Below, piece after piece: positions 27,490 through 37,362 of a stretch of 64,000 nt of DNA. The translations under genes were made by a program, and so were the position numbers. The stretch is from Microcoleus vaginatus WJT46-NPBG5. GTDB lineage: Bacteria; Cyanobacteriota; Cyanobacteriia; Cyanobacteriales; Oscillatoriaceae. The stretch covers positions 248,001-312,000 of the forward strand of contig JAHHHM010000001.1 of NCBI GenBank assembly GCA_019359355.1, in the 5' to 3' direction. Numbering within the stretch: position 1 is the stretch's first letter; each line of letters opens with the position of its first letter. The notes below the pieces were generated by a model. It was given only the letters and a program-made list of their open reading frames with translations. It searched no databases and was not told where the DNA came from.

Positions 27490-28263
27490 ATGGAAAACTT
27501 ACGCTCTCTTGAAGAAGCCCTTATGCAATACGATCAGCACCTCACCACTCACCCAGACGACTACAAAGCTTGGAACAACCGAGGCGTTGCCCTAGAAAAA
27601 TTGGGTCGCTATCAAGATGCGATCGCCAGCTACGACAAAGCCTTAGCCCTTCAACCCGATCTCCCGGAAACCTGGAACCACCGAGGTATTGCACTCGCTG
27701 AACTCAACCGTCATCAAGACGCACTGAGATGCTACGACCAAGCTTTAACCCTGCGACCGAATTTATCTCAAGCTTGGAACAGTCGCGGCATTTCTCTGCG
27801 GAAACTTGGTCGCTACCAAGCAGCCGTTGCCAGTCATGATAAAGCCATAGCGATTCAACCCAACGACTGGCAAGCTTGGAACAATCGTGGCATCGCCTTA
27901 TATGAATCAGGTCGTTACCGAGACGCACTTATCAGCTACGACAAATCCTTAGTCATTAAACCCAACAATTGCGAAACTTGGACAAACCGAGGTAATGCCT
28001 TGGGAAAACTGGGTCGCTATGAAAACGCAATTGACAGCTATGGTGAAGCTTTAGCAATCCAACCGGATCAAGCGCTAATTTGGTATAACAAAGCTTGCTG
28101 CTACGCACTGCAGCGCCAAGTAGATCTAGTCGTTGAAAACCTACAAATTGCGATTAATTTAAATCCTGAACGATATATCGAAATGGCAAAAACAGATTCA
28201 GATTTTGATAAAATTCGCCAAGATGTAAGGTTTCGAGTTTTACTGCGAGGGCCAGTCAGTTAA
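27490..28263 (+). CDS. tetratricopeptide-repeat protein (7 TPR units)
   Basis: A 257-residue TPR protein, fourth member of the family at 11-15 kb. It begins in the second helix of a repeat (LEEALMQYDQHLTTHPDDY), then has units of the AWNNRGVALEKLGRYQDAI type rather than DYWAWY. It ends with the shared cap, WYNKACCYALQRQVDLVVEN, and the tail FDKIRQDVRFRVLLRG. The ATG lies 2 bases after the stop of the antitoxin-like gene, so the three genes from 26638 are likely one transcript. Whether the TPR protein works with the PIN pair is not known. A HIP1 palindrome (GCGATCGC) lies at 27619. Confidence 0.88.
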   Translation: MENLRSLEEALMQYDQHLTTHPDDYKAWNNRGVALEKLGRYQDAIASYDKALALQPDLPETWNHRGIALAELNRHQDALRCYDQALTLRPNLSQAWNSRGISLRKLGRYQAAVASHDKAIAIQPNDWQAWNNRGIALYESGRYRDALISYDKSLVIKPNNCETWTNRGNALGKLGRYENAIDSYGEALAIQPDQALIWYNKACCYALQRQVDLVVENLQIAINLNPERYIEMAKTDSDFDKIRQDVRFRVLLRGPVS

Positions 28264-28516
28264 ACGTTTAATGCCGGCAGCTAAGAAAGATAAAAAATAA
28301 AGTAAAACTTATAACTTTATGAAGCCTGCTCACACAACTTAGTCTATTTCAGTTTTGATTAACTCCTCACAGTTCAGAGCCGGCAGCAGGAAGAACAGTA
28401 ACAATCTGGGATGACGTTTCGTCTAATTTTGACAGATCACTTCCTCCCAACTGTACAGCTCAATCTACAGTTGCTTATAAGATACGGATATCTGCTGTTT
28501 TGAATGGTAAAGCATA

Positions 28517-30067
28517 ATGCTTATGTCTTCTGATGCCGCTAGCATGAAACCCCTCGAAAAGAGCGACCCTCAATTTTTAGAACTGAAAACTCGTCTGAGC
28601 GAGATCGACGACATCGAATCAGCCGCAGCATTGCTGCACTGGGATCAAGCCACTTATATGCCTGCCGGCGGCGCACCGGCACGAGGTCGCCAACTCGCCA
28701 CCCTGCGGCAAATCGCTCACCAAAAATTGACCGATCCCGCCATAGGGCAATTGCTAGAAGATTTAAAACCCTACGAAGACAGCCTCTCCTACGACTCCAA
28801 CGAAGCCAGTCTCATCCGGATCGCCCGCCTCAACTACAACCGATCCGTTTGTGTACCGGCATCCTTTATGGCAGAACTTTCTCACCACCGATCAGCATCC
28901 TACGAAGCTTGGGCCAAAGCCCGACCGGCCAACGACTTTTCCATTGTTCAGCCTTATTTAGAAAAAACCCTAGATTTAAGCCGCGAATTGGCCGGCTTTT
29001 TTCCCGGATACGAGCATATCGCCGACCCACTGATTGACTTTTCAGATGCGGGCATGAAAGCATCTACCCTGCGACAGATATTTAACAGACTGCGCCAAGA
29101 ACTCGTGCCAATCGTCGAGCAGATCACCTCCCAACCGGCAGCCGATGATGCCTTCCTGCAGCAGCATTTTCCCGAAACCAAGCAATTAGAATTTAGCCGC
29201 CGGATCATTGAGCGCATCGGCTACGACTTCAACCGAGGCCGGCAAGACCAAACCCTGCATCCCTTCATGACCCGATTTTCCACCGGCGATGTTCGCATCA
29301 CCACTCGCGTCTACGAAAACGAGCTGGGACAAGGACTATTTAGCAGCATCCACGAAGCCGGTCACGCCATGTATGAACAAGGCATCTCCCGTGAATTTGA
29401 AGGCACTCCCCTAGCCGGTGGCGTCTCCTCCGGCGTCCACGAAAGCCAATCTCGCCTGTGGGAGAACCTCGTCGGGCGCAGCCGGGGTTTTTGGGAATGC
29501 TTTTATCCGCAACTTCAAGGCGTCTTCCTCAGACAACTGGGCAATGTTTCCATCAACAAATTCTACCGGGCCATTAACAAAGTCGCCCGCTCCCTAATCC
29601 GCACCGATGCCGACGAAGTTACCTACAACCTGCACGTCACCATTCGCTTCGATTTAGAATTAGCCATGCTCGAAGGTTCCCTGCCGGTGCGCGACCTCCC
29701 TGAAGCTTGGAACGAGCGTTACCGCAGCGATCTCGGCCTCGTGCCTGCTACAGACAGTGAAGGCGTCATGCAAGACGTCCACTGGTACAGTGGCGTGATT
29801 GGCGGGATGTTTCAAGGCTACACCCTTGGCAACCTAATGAGCGCCCAGTTTTATGAAACAGCCCTCCATATCAATCCAGAAATTCCCGTTGATATTGAGC
29901 GAGGCAATTTCACCAGCCTGCATCAGTGGCTTCAAGAAAACATCTATCAGCATGGACGCAAATACACCGCAGATGAATTGCTCGAACGCGTCACCGGCAG
30001 TCATTTAAGCGTGGAACCCTTCATCCGCTACATTCGAGGCAAATACAGTGAATTGTACCCGATGTGA
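28517..30067 (+). CDS. M32 family metallocarboxypeptidase (Taq type)
   Basis: Removes C-terminal amino acids from peptides; cytoplasmic. The zinc motif HEAGH lies at residues 279-283 in SSIHEAGHAMYEQG, followed by GGVSSGVHESQSRLWEN, where the HES-Q element is the M32 signature, and DADEVTYNLHV, another diagnostic block. At 516 residues it has the usual family length. The start could be the ATG at 28517 or at 28523 (MSSDAAS), with no decisive ribosome-binding site. It is followed on the same strand by sucrose synthase. Confidence 0.93.
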   Translation: MLMSSDAASMKPLEKSDPQFLELKTRLSEIDDIESAAALLHWDQATYMPAGGAPARGRQLATLRQIAHQKLTDPAIGQLLEDLKPYEDSLSYDSNEASLIRIARLNYNRSVCVPASFMAELSHHRSASYEAWAKARPANDFSIVQPYLEKTLDLSRELAGFFPGYEHIADPLIDFSDAGMKASTLRQIFNRLRQELVPIVEQITSQPAADDAFLQQHFPETKQLEFSRRIIERIGYDFNRGRQDQTLHPFMTRFSTGDVRITTRVYENELGQGLFSSIHEAGHAMYEQGISREFEGTPLAGGVSSGVHESQSRLWENLVGRSRGFWECFYPQLQGVFLRQLGNVSINKFYRAINKVARSLIRTDADEVTYNLHVTIRFDLELAMLEGSLPVRDLPEAWNERYRSDLGLVPATDSEGVMQDVHWYSGVIGGMFQGYTLGNLMSAQFYETALHINPEIPVDIERGNFTSLHQWLQENIYQHGRKYTADELLERVTGSHLSVEPFIRYIRGKYSELYPM

Positions 30068-30175
30068 CGGCTGCCAGATTTTAACGCTTTTTATACTCCA
30101 GAGGGAGTTTCACTCAGGGCAGCATTTTGTAACTTAGTGGTTGTAAAAGCTATTAATTTCTACAAGCGAGGCTTC

Positions 30176-32596
30176 ATGTCTGATTTGTTACAAATTGTTA
30201 TCGAAAGTAGTGAAAAAAGCGATCTCCGGCAATTTATCAGTGATATCCGACAACAAGAAAAACGCTATTTACTGAGAAATGACATCTTGACGGCCTTCGC
30301 AGACTTCTGCATCAATTACCAAAAACCCGAAGAGTTTGCTCATTCTTCCCATTTAGGTAAATTTATTTACGAAACTCAAGAAATTATCATTGAGGAGGAC
30401 AGTATCTGTCTGATCGTGCGCCCCAAAATTGCCTCTCAAGAAATTTACCGGCTCACAGATGACTTGAAAGTTGAACGGCTGACTGCCCAAGAGTTACTGG
30501 ATATACGCGATCTCTTCGTCAAGCGCTTCCACCCCCATGAGGGAGATGTATTCGAGATTGATTTCGGGCCGTTTTATGATTACTCCCCCACGATTCGCGA
30601 CCCGAAAAACATTGGTAAGGGAGTGCAATTCCTTAACCGATATTTATCCAGCAAACTATTTCAAGACCCCAAACAATGGCTGGCAGCGCTGTACGATTTC
30701 TTGAGCGTGCACCGCTACAATGGCATTCAATTGCTGATTAACGAACGCATTAAAAACCAGCAGCAGCTTTCTGATCGGATCAAGCAAGCGATCAAATTTG
30801 TCGGTGCTCGTCCAACGGATGAACCCTACGAAAACTTCCGCTTGGATCTGCAAGTGATGGGGTTTGAACCGGGATGGGGTAACACGGCCAGCAGAGTGCG
30901 CGAAACGTTGGAAATACTTGATGAACTGATAGACTCGCCTGACGATGCCGTTCTCGAAGCTTTCATCTCCCGCATTCCGATGATCTTCCGCATCGTCTTA
31001 GTGTCTATACATGGGTGGTTTGGCCAAGAAGGAGTTTTAGGCCGGCCCGACACCGGCGGTCAAGTTGTCTACGTCCTCGATCAAGCGAAAAGCTTAGAAA
31101 CCCAACTGCAAGAGGAACTCTCCCTAGCTGGCTTAGATGTTTTGGGCGTCCAACCGAAAGTGATTATTCTCAGCCGGCTGATCCCCAACAGTGACGGCAC
31201 CCGCTGCAACCAGCGCCTGGAAAAAGTTCACGGCACTGACAACGCCTGGATTTTACGGGTTCCCTTCCGCGAATTTAATTCCAACATCACCCAGCACTGG
31301 ATTTCGCGGTTTGAAATTTGGCCCTATCTGGAAACCTACGCCATTGATGCCGAAAAAGAACTGCTGGCCGAATTTCAAGGCCGGCCTGACTTTATCATCG
31401 GTAACTACTCTGATGGCAACTTAGTTGCCTTTCTGCTAGCGCGTCGCCTCAAGGTGACTCAGTGTATTGTCGCTCACGCCCTAGAAAAATCTAAATACTT
31501 GTTTAGTAACCTTTACTGGCAAGAATCAGAAAATTCCTATCACTTCTCATTGCAGTTCACCGTCGATTTAATTGCGATGAACGCCGCTAATTTTGTTATC
31601 AGCAGCACTTATCAAGAAATCGTGGGAACGCCAGATAGTGTGGGGCAGTATGAGTCTTACAAGTCCTTTACAATGCCGGATTTATATCACGTCGTGAATG
31701 GAATTGAGTTATTCAGTCCCAAATTTAACGTCGTGCCGCCTGGAGTGAATGAGAGCGTCTATTTTCCCTACAGCCGGCAAGAAGACCGGCTCAACAGCGT
31801 CCGCGAACGCCTTGAAGACCTGCTTTTCCATCAAGAAGACCCCGCTCATATCTTTGGCAAACTCGACGATCCCAGCAAGCGTCCGCTGTTTTCAATGGCA
31901 CGTCTCGACCGCATTAAAAACCTCACCGGCTTAGCAGAATGCTTTGGTAAGAGCAAGGCGTTGCAAGAACGATGCAACTTAATTTTGGTTGCCGGTAAAT
32001 TGCACGTGAATGAGTCTACCGATCACGAAGAACTCAGCGAAATGGAGAAGCTCTACCGGCTCATTGACGAATACAATTTGCACGGGCGTATTCGCTGGTT
32101 GGGAGTGCGTTTACCCAAGAGTGACTCCGGCGAAATTTATCGCGTGATTGCCGATCATCAAGGGATTTTTGTCCAGCCGGCCTTATTTGAAGCCTTTGGT
32201 TTAACAATTTTGGAAGCCATGATCTGCGGCGTGCCGACTTTTGGCACTCAGTTTGGGGGACCGTTGGAAATCATTAAAGATAAAATCAACGGATTTTACA
32301 TCAACCCCACAAACTTAGAAGAAACCGCTGAAAGAATCCTGGATTTTATTGCCAAATGTGACCAAAATCCCAACTACTGGCACCAAATCTCCAAAGCCGG
32401 TATCGAGCGAGTTTATAGCACCTATACTTGGAAAATCCACACGACGCGGCTGCTATCTTTAGGCAAAATTTACGGTTTCTGGAACCACACTTCCAAAGAA
32501 AACCGCGAGGATATGCTGCGTTACATCGAGTCGCTGTTTTATCTACTTTATAAACCCCGCGCCAAACAACTTCTTGAACAACACCAACAACGCTAA
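30176..32596 (+). CDS. susA: sucrose synthase
   Basis: Reversible conversion of sucrose and UDP (or ADP) to fructose and nucleotide-glucose; GT4 family. The protein has the N-terminal regulatory domain (LLQIVIESSEKSDLRQFISD onward) and the GT-B catalytic part with GQEGVLGRPDTGGQVVYVLD, PGVNESVYFPYS, and the donor motif EAFGLTILEAM. The frame is open from a GTG at 30137, but the ATG at 30176 gives 806 residues, the length I recall for cyanobacterial SusA, and starts at the conserved SDLLQ. In filamentous cyanobacteria SusA mainly degrades sucrose. A heptamer repeat element follows directly. Confidence 0.95.
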   Translation: MSDLLQIVIESSEKSDLRQFISDIRQQEKRYLLRNDILTAFADFCINYQKPEEFAHSSHLGKFIYETQEIIIEEDSICLIVRPKIASQEIYRLTDDLKVERLTAQELLDIRDLFVKRFHPHEGDVFEIDFGPFYDYSPTIRDPKNIGKGVQFLNRYLSSKLFQDPKQWLAALYDFLSVHRYNGIQLLINERIKNQQQLSDRIKQAIKFVGARPTDEPYENFRLDLQVMGFEPGWGNTASRVRETLEILDELIDSPDDAVLEAFISRIPMIFRIVLVSIHGWFGQEGVLGRPDTGGQVVYVLDQAKSLETQLQEELSLAGLDVLGVQPKVIILSRLIPNSDGTRCNQRLEKVHGTDNAWILRVPFREFNSNITQHWISRFEIWPYLETYAIDAEKELLAEFQGRPDFIIGNYSDGNLVAFLLARRLKVTQCIVAHALEKSKYLFSNLYWQESENSYHFSLQFTVDLIAMNAANFVISSTYQEIVGTPDSVGQYESYKSFTMPDLYHVVNGIELFSPKFNVVPPGVNESVYFPYSRQEDRLNSVRERLEDLLFHQEDPAHIFGKLDDPSKRPLFSMARLDRIKNLTGLAECFGKSKALQERCNLILVAGKLHVNESTDHEELSEMEKLYRLIDEYNLHGRIRWLGVRLPKSDSGEIYRVIADHQGIFVQPALFEAFGLTILEAMICGVPTFGTQFGGPLEIIKDKINGFYINPTNLEETAERILDFIAKCDQNPNYWHQISKAGIERVYSTYTWKIHTTRLLSLGKIYGFWNHTSKENREDMLRYIESLFYLLYKPRAKQLLEQHQQR

Positions 32597-32600
32597 GAGA

Positions 32601-32763
32601 GGGGCATGGGGCATGGGGCATGGATTAAAGCTGCGCCCACAAGAACGGTAGGAGCAAGTCTGTGGTCATTCACCACAAGTGACAGATGGGCCATAGAGCA
32701 TTTCTCCAACTCTTCCCATGCCCCATGCCCCATGCCCAATGCCCCATGCCCCATGCCCTATCC
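32601..32763. repeat. heptameric GGGGCAT / CCCCATG repeat element
   Basis: The left arm (32601-32622) is three GGGGCAT units; the right arm (32715-32758) is CCCATGC/CCCCATG/CCCAATG units. The arms are complementary over about 20 bases. The core begins AAAGCTGCGCCCAC and has GGTAGGAGCA, related to the duplicated core in the element at 14042. It fills the gap between sucrose synthase and the convergent cNMP gene, and the right arm overlaps that gene's TAG stop. It may act as a bidirectional terminator. Confidence 0.8.
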
Positions 32764-33240
32764 CCCTAAACTGCGCCCCGCACCATGTAATTCCGGCGCA
32801 GGAGTTTCAGACTCTTTAGCATTTAACTTGCGGTTAAATTCACGAATTCGGCGAGATAAAAGACGAATAATATTGACCGCAATTCCTGGAGTTTCCTCGA
32901 TTGCATCGTAGAGTTGCTGCTGCGTTAGCATCAGACAGTCACAGGTTTCCAAAGTCGTGACAGAAGCCGAACGAGGTTCAGCATCAAACAACGACATCTC
33001 ACCAAAACAAGCACCTTGGTCAAGTTGCGCCAGATCCTGCTCTCCAAGGTGAACCCGGACTCGCCCAGAAACGACAATGTAGAGGGAACGCCCCTCTTGC
33101 CCTTGAGTGAAAATCGTGTGCTGAGCTGGAAATGAAAGCTCATCCATCACAGAAGCCAGCCGGACGAGAAAATCATCCCGTAGCTCTTTAAATATCGGGA
33201 CTCCCCTGACAAATAATAGGCGGTCAACGCTAGTCAGCAT
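32758..33240 (-). CDS. cyclic-nucleotide-binding domain protein without HTH
   Basis: A 160-residue single cNMP-binding domain of the Crp/PKA-regulatory type. The phosphate-binding cassette is GACFGEMSLFDAEPRSASV, with the conserved Glu and Arg that contact the cyclic nucleotide, so binding of cAMP or cGMP is plausible. No DNA-binding helix-turn-helix follows; the C-terminus is a short charged helix. It lies 104 bp downstream of the membrane-HEAT protein on the same strand, and I infer it is a regulatory partner of that protein. Its stop codon lies in the heptamer repeat. Confidence 0.85.
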   Translation of the reverse strand: MLTSVDRLLFVRGVPIFKELRDDFLVRLASVMDELSFPAQHTIFTQGQEGRSLYIVVSGRVRVHLGEQDLAQLDQGACFGEMSLFDAEPRSASVTTLETCDCLMLTQQQLYDAIEETPGIAVNIIRLLSRRIREFNRKLNAKESETPAPELHGAGRSLGG

Positions 33241-33299
33241 TTAAGTTGTTCATCCTCAGGATTCCGGTTGCCTCTAGAGAAACGATGGATCGGGAACGT

Positions 33300-33337
33300 T
33301 GAATGATGAGGGGAGGAACAGTTTAATTCATCATTCA
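33300..33337 (-). promoter_or_regulatory. hairpin between membrane-HEAT gene and cNMP gene
   Basis: TGAATGATGA (33300-33309) and TCATCATTCA (33328-33337) are perfect 10-bp arms. It lies just after the stop of the 1019-residue gene and before the cNMP gene, so it may protect the upstream mRNA or attenuate transcription. Confidence 0.4.
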
Positions 33338-33344
33338 TCCTTCA

Positions 33345-36300
33345 TTAAGTTGCCTCAAATCCGGCTATCCCCGGATAATTGGAAGCGTGGTTCGCTTCGC
33401 CGGCTTGGTCAAAATACCCCCGCCCCGATGCGGCTTCTGCTGAATTGCTGACACCCAATTCAGCCATCATCTGCTTGACTTGGGCAGCAACGAGGCGGTC
33501 GGGATCGTTTTGCAGCATTGGTAGCAATTCTACCAATGCGCGTGGCGAAGCAACTCCCAGGTAGGCAAGTACCGACTCGCGCACCAAACCTCTGGGATGG
33601 CGCAGACAAGCGAGTGTCTGATCCGCAGTCAGACTCCAACGGGCGGATCTAGCTAGATGGAAACAGCAAGCCAGGGGCCAATCGGAGAGGAAGTGACGTA
33701 ATTCCAGCAGCCGGCGTAGGCGATCACTAGGGTTCATTGGCTGATAAACCAAGAGTTCTGACAGGTTTTGCAGTTTTTCCCGATCCTCGCGCCGGTCTAA
33801 CACACTCAGCAGCGCTCGTTTAGTCGGAATATCCAAAGTATTATCTAAAATTTCCAGCCCCCGCGCCATATTCGACCGCGAACCCGATTTCAAGTTAAAT
33901 GAGGCTGCCTGAATGCTCGTGTGGGGATAAAGGAACTTCATCAGCAAAAATAATCGATCTACCGCATCCGCTTGCAGATCCCGCAGCGCCCGTCGCAATA
34001 GTTCTGCTTCCTCACCGGCAACTTGTTCTGCCGGCAGATCCACCAGCGCAGCATAAAGCTGACCGAGGAACCTCAATTCCTGGTCAATTAAGGTTTCTAC
34101 GCCCCTGCGACCCAAACGATCCAACACCCCTTCAATTCCAGCTTCTTGGGGCATTTTCAGCAGAATGCGGAGAATATTACGGCGGGTTGTACCCCAAGCC
34201 GTCATCAAGTGAGAAGCGAGGGCATCAAGGGCTTCCCGCGTGCCGATTTGGCCTAGGGCACTCCAAGCGTGCATCCGCACTAGATCAGGCTTGTGAGCAT
34301 CTTCTGCAAGTACCACAAGCGGGTTAATAATTTCGTTGTCTAATCGAACCAGGGCACGCAGGGCAGCTTCGCGGGTGGATTTATAGTAAAGTCCACGCAG
34401 CAGAGAAGGATAGTACTCCTCTAAGTGTGTGGAGGCAATCACCTCCAGCAGAGCGCAACGCACCCGCAACGATTCATCCTGTAACAAGTTGGGGATATAA
34501 AGTCGCAAGCCTTGCAAATAATCGGCCTCGCCCAGCGCCCGACAGCCCATTACCCGTTCCCGTTCTTGTTTATGGGTGAGCATCCGCCGCAGGGCGTTAG
34601 TGGCTTCGGCTTTTTGCTCTCGGTTACCCCGGCGCATGATCAGGGAAGCGGCGGTTCCGCGCACCACGGGGTCTACTTGGGGTTGCAAATAAGGTCTTAA
34701 AGCTTGAATATCCGGGGCTTTCTCGGTTAGCCAGACGTAGCGCAGGCCCAAGGCTAAGACTTCTGGCGGCAGGGTATGCTCGATCAGCGCCCGGACTTGC
34801 GGGAGGTAGGCGGGACTGGGATGATTGAGCATCGTCTCCAGACTTTGGCGCTGCAAAGCCGGCGGCAGCGTTACCAGCAGCGGCGCGAGAACTTCACCAA
34901 CATTGTTGGGATCGATTTGGGTGAGCAGTTCAATACAAGAGCGTTTATCGGCTTCTGTACCGGGCTTTTCTAAAGTGTCTACCACGGCACGTTTGAGGAC
35001 ACGCAGATCCACGTCTGTCACCCCCAGCCGGCCCCTTTCAGCACTGGAGACGAGCAAGCCGACATAGCGAGATCGCAGCATCCAAACGACGTACACCCAA
35101 GCCACAGCTAAGAGCACAATCTGACCGACGAAAATCCATCCCTCTAATTGCACAAGTGTGGCATCTGTGGCTTTGGGCAGTACAAAGCGACAGAACCAAA
35201 TGGTTCCAAAAATCACCAAGCCAATTACGCCATCGGATAGCGGCTCAGCAATGCCATTTACCACGGCCTGTACGTCGTCGCGATTGGCTTCTGGGATGGG
35301 TTGGAATAAGACGGGGCTAACGCCTTCAAAGAGGGTGTAGTGCAAGAGTTCTTCAAAAAACTTGAGAATCACCAAACCGGAAAATAAGGGAAACAGGTTT
35401 GTGAAAGAAGTGATTACGGAACCCAACCCAATTACGGCCAACCCAGCCGGTAAGATTATGGCGGAGCCAAACACGCCCATGCGTTCAACAAGCCGGCTAG
35501 AGACAAACCATTGCATCACGAGTTCAAAGATGCCTAGAAAGCCGTTAAAAACGCCAATGAACGCTGCGATACCAAGACTTTTATCGCCTAAATCTTGCTG
35601 TTCTAACTCGCTTAAGAATTGAAAATCAACCAGGATATTCAGCAGTTCGGCAAGGACAAAAAAGGCGATTAAGGGGATGACGTAGTGCTGGATTGGCCCT
35701 CGGAGCCGTTTGTTGGCGAATTCTGTCTGTTCATCCTCTTCTTCTCTGAGGGGAGAGTCGGGAAATGCCTGTTGGTAAGTTTGACTGAGATAGTATAGGA
35801 TGCCGGCTCCTAGCACCATCATCAAGCAAGCCATCAGGATGACATTATTTAGTCCGACTAAATTGAGAAAGAAGGGTAGGGAAAAGCCGCTCACGACATC
35901 GGCAAGTAAGATGCCGCTGCTGATAATCGGGTAGGTGCGCTTGATTTCCCGAATGTTAAAGAGTTGGTTGGCGGTGATCGAGGTGTTGAGGTCGTTGAGG
36001 ACGTAGATCCCATCCAACCACAGACGCATCAGAAACACGGTGATACCTAGTATCACCGGCAACCCTAATCCAATTCGGAACAGCAGCAGGGGGGCTGCCA
36101 TGATCAAGGCAATTAATACAATGACTCGGCGCAGGGGTAGGATGCTTTGCAGCCACGTATACAGTGCGCCTAAGGCAGAACCAATCACGGCACCGGAGAT
36201 ATAAATCCACGGCAGCTGTTCTGCGCCATATTCGTCTAAGAACAGTCCGACTGTGCTGGCTTCTAGCCAGAGAACTCCCACTGAGGTTGCTGTGTAGAAC

Positions 36301-36404
36301 GCGAACATCAGGAAGGTTCGCTCTGCTTCCTCTGGCCGCAAATTCACCCACTGTAGAAGTATCTGCCCCCATCTTCCCCCAAACCGCTGATCTCTCAGTT
36401 CCAT
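33345..36404 (-). CDS. MFS/nucleotide-transporter-like membrane protein with HEAT repeats
   Basis: A 1019-residue protein. Residues about 30-440 hold roughly 12 hydrophobic helices resembling MFS or ATP/ADP-translocase-like transporters; the first is in RTFLMFAFYTATSVGVLWLE. The rest is soluble and consists of HEAT-like helical repeats (LRVRCALLEVIAST, HAWSALGQIGTREALDAL, LVRESVLAYLGVASPRAL). Similar MFS-HEAT fusions are known in cyanobacteria, some with a C-terminal cNMP domain (recollection). Here the cNMP domain is a separate gene just downstream. The substrate is not known. The ATG start at 36404 is typical. Confidence 0.8.
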   Translation of the reverse strand: MELRDQRFGGRWGQILLQWVNLRPEEAERTFLMFAFYTATSVGVLWLEASTVGLFLDEYGAEQLPWIYISGAVIGSALGALYTWLQSILPLRRVIVLIALIMAAPLLLFRIGLGLPVILGITVFLMRLWLDGIYVLNDLNTSITANQLFNIREIKRTYPIISSGILLADVVSGFSLPFFLNLVGLNNVILMACLMMVLGAGILYYLSQTYQQAFPDSPLREEEDEQTEFANKRLRGPIQHYVIPLIAFFVLAELLNILVDFQFLSELEQQDLGDKSLGIAAFIGVFNGFLGIFELVMQWFVSSRLVERMGVFGSAIILPAGLAVIGLGSVITSFTNLFPLFSGLVILKFFEELLHYTLFEGVSPVLFQPIPEANRDDVQAVVNGIAEPLSDGVIGLVIFGTIWFCRFVLPKATDATLVQLEGWIFVGQIVLLAVAWVYVVWMLRSRYVGLLVSSAERGRLGVTDVDLRVLKRAVVDTLEKPGTEADKRSCIELLTQIDPNNVGEVLAPLLVTLPPALQRQSLETMLNHPSPAYLPQVRALIEHTLPPEVLALGLRYVWLTEKAPDIQALRPYLQPQVDPVVRGTAASLIMRRGNREQKAEATNALRRMLTHKQERERVMGCRALGEADYLQGLRLYIPNLLQDESLRVRCALLEVIASTHLEEYYPSLLRGLYYKSTREAALRALVRLDNEIINPLVVLAEDAHKPDLVRMHAWSALGQIGTREALDALASHLMTAWGTTRRNILRILLKMPQEAGIEGVLDRLGRRGVETLIDQELRFLGQLYAALVDLPAEQVAGEEAELLRRALRDLQADAVDRLFLLMKFLYPHTSIQAASFNLKSGSRSNMARGLEILDNTLDIPTKRALLSVLDRREDREKLQNLSELLVYQPMNPSDRLRRLLELRHFLSDWPLACCFHLARSARWSLTADQTLACLRHPRGLVRESVLAYLGVASPRALVELLPMLQNDPDRLVAAQVKQMMAELGVSNSAEAASGRGYFDQAGEANHASNYPGIAGFEAT

Positions 36405-36831
36405 GCCCCGTTAATTCCTGTGTTGTAGATATCCGAAGATGGCTTTTGTGCTAACAGTTCGGTCAGCCGGTCGGGGTTAGCTTTGCGGGTAAATTGTCTG
36501 CAATTGAGCCAAAATTGCGCTCTCACACTCGCCCGTACCAGTCAGATGTCTGTTGTGCTATCAGTTGTTAGTTTTTTGTCACTGAACTCTGAATGCTTCA
36601 CCAACCACGAACCGATGAGCTAACTTGCCTTCGGAGAATTCACCGGCATATTTGGCATCGGCATTGCTAGCTTCTAAGCAGGACAAACAGCCTCGCCTGG
36701 TTCCCCACTCGCCGGTAGGGGTGCGAGTGGCGCATCTATTTTGGGCAGCGCTATCGTCAAGGCGTAGCGCTGCCCACTTGTCCATCCCGCATTTGAGCCG
36801 GTGTTAGCTCTTACTTATGCGACTGATGCTA
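36405..36831. other. 427-bp intergenic region
   Basis: Between infC and the membrane-HEAT gene, both minus strand. Apart from the hairpin at 36743-36775 I see no supported gene. A 68-codon minus frame at 36579-36785 has no recognisable family. Confidence 0.4.
36743..36775 (-). terminator. strong GC-rich hairpin downstream of infC
   Basis: GGGCAGCGCTA (36743-36753) and TAGCGCTGCCC (36765-36775) are perfect 11-bp arms with an 11-base loop, 56 bases after the infC stop. There is no T tract, so it may be a processing or stabilising element or a dispersed repeat rather than a simple terminator. Confidence 0.5.
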
Positions 36832-37362
36832 TTACTTTTTGGGGGAGAGCAACATCATCATACTACGCCCCTCTTTTTTGGGCGCTTGCTGAACTTCGGC
36901 AACTTCTTGCAAATCTGTTGCCATCCGCTTCAGTAAGTCTTCTGCCAAGTCTGTATGTTGAATTTCTCGGCCCCGGAACATAATGGTTGCTTTAACCTTA
37001 TCTCCATCGTGCAGAAAGCGCTTTGCTTGATTGATCCGAACTTGGTAGTCGTGATCTTCAATCTTGTAGCGCATTTTCACTTCTTTGACTTCAGCCGTGT
37101 GTTGCTTTTTCTTGGCTTCGCGGGCTTTTTTCTCCTGTTCAAACTTAAACTTGCCGTAGTCCATAATCCGGCAAACGGGTGGATCTGCCTTGTCACTCAC
37201 AAGCACGAGATCCAGTTCCTTTTCGTAAGCTTGACGCAAAGCATCTTGCGGCGTCATGATTCCCAACTGTCCTCCGTCGGTATCAATAACGCGTATCTTG
37301 GGGAAGCGAATTCTTTCGTTAATTTGGGGTAAATCGCGATTCGGGCGTCTCTTTTCTATCAC
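36832..37362 (-). CDS. infC: translation initiation factor IF-3
   Basis: Binds the 30S subunit and checks the start codon during initiation. Highly conserved blocks: [20 protein letters not shown] in the N-domain, the linker [20 protein letters not shown], and [20 protein letters not shown] in the C-domain. At 176 residues it has the normal length. The frame starts with GTG at 37362; the nearest upstream sequence has no good ribosome-binding site. Unlike many bacteria, rpmI and rplT are not adjacent. It is divergent from the alpha/beta hydrolase. Confidence 0.96.
   Translation of the reverse strand: MIEKRRPNRDLPQINERIRFPKIRVIDTDGGQLGIMTPQDALRQAYEKELDLVLVSDKADPPVCRIMDYGKFKFEQEKKAREAKKKQHTAEVKEVKMRYKIEDHDYQVRINQAKRFLHDGDKVKATIMFRGREIQHTDLAEDLLKRMATDLQEVAEVQQAPKKEGRSMMMLLSPKK

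Noticed and set aside
28362-28370. ACTCCTCAC, the unpaired core of the cyanobacterial small RNA Yfr1
   Set aside because: No flanking stem-loops or terminator T tract could be found, and the gene context differs from known yfr1 loci; a 9-base match can occur by chance.
36579-36785. 68-codon minus-strand frame with a CLSC motif downstream of infC
   Set aside because: No family resemblance or ribosome-binding site, and it overlaps an 11-bp hairpin; kept as intergenic.
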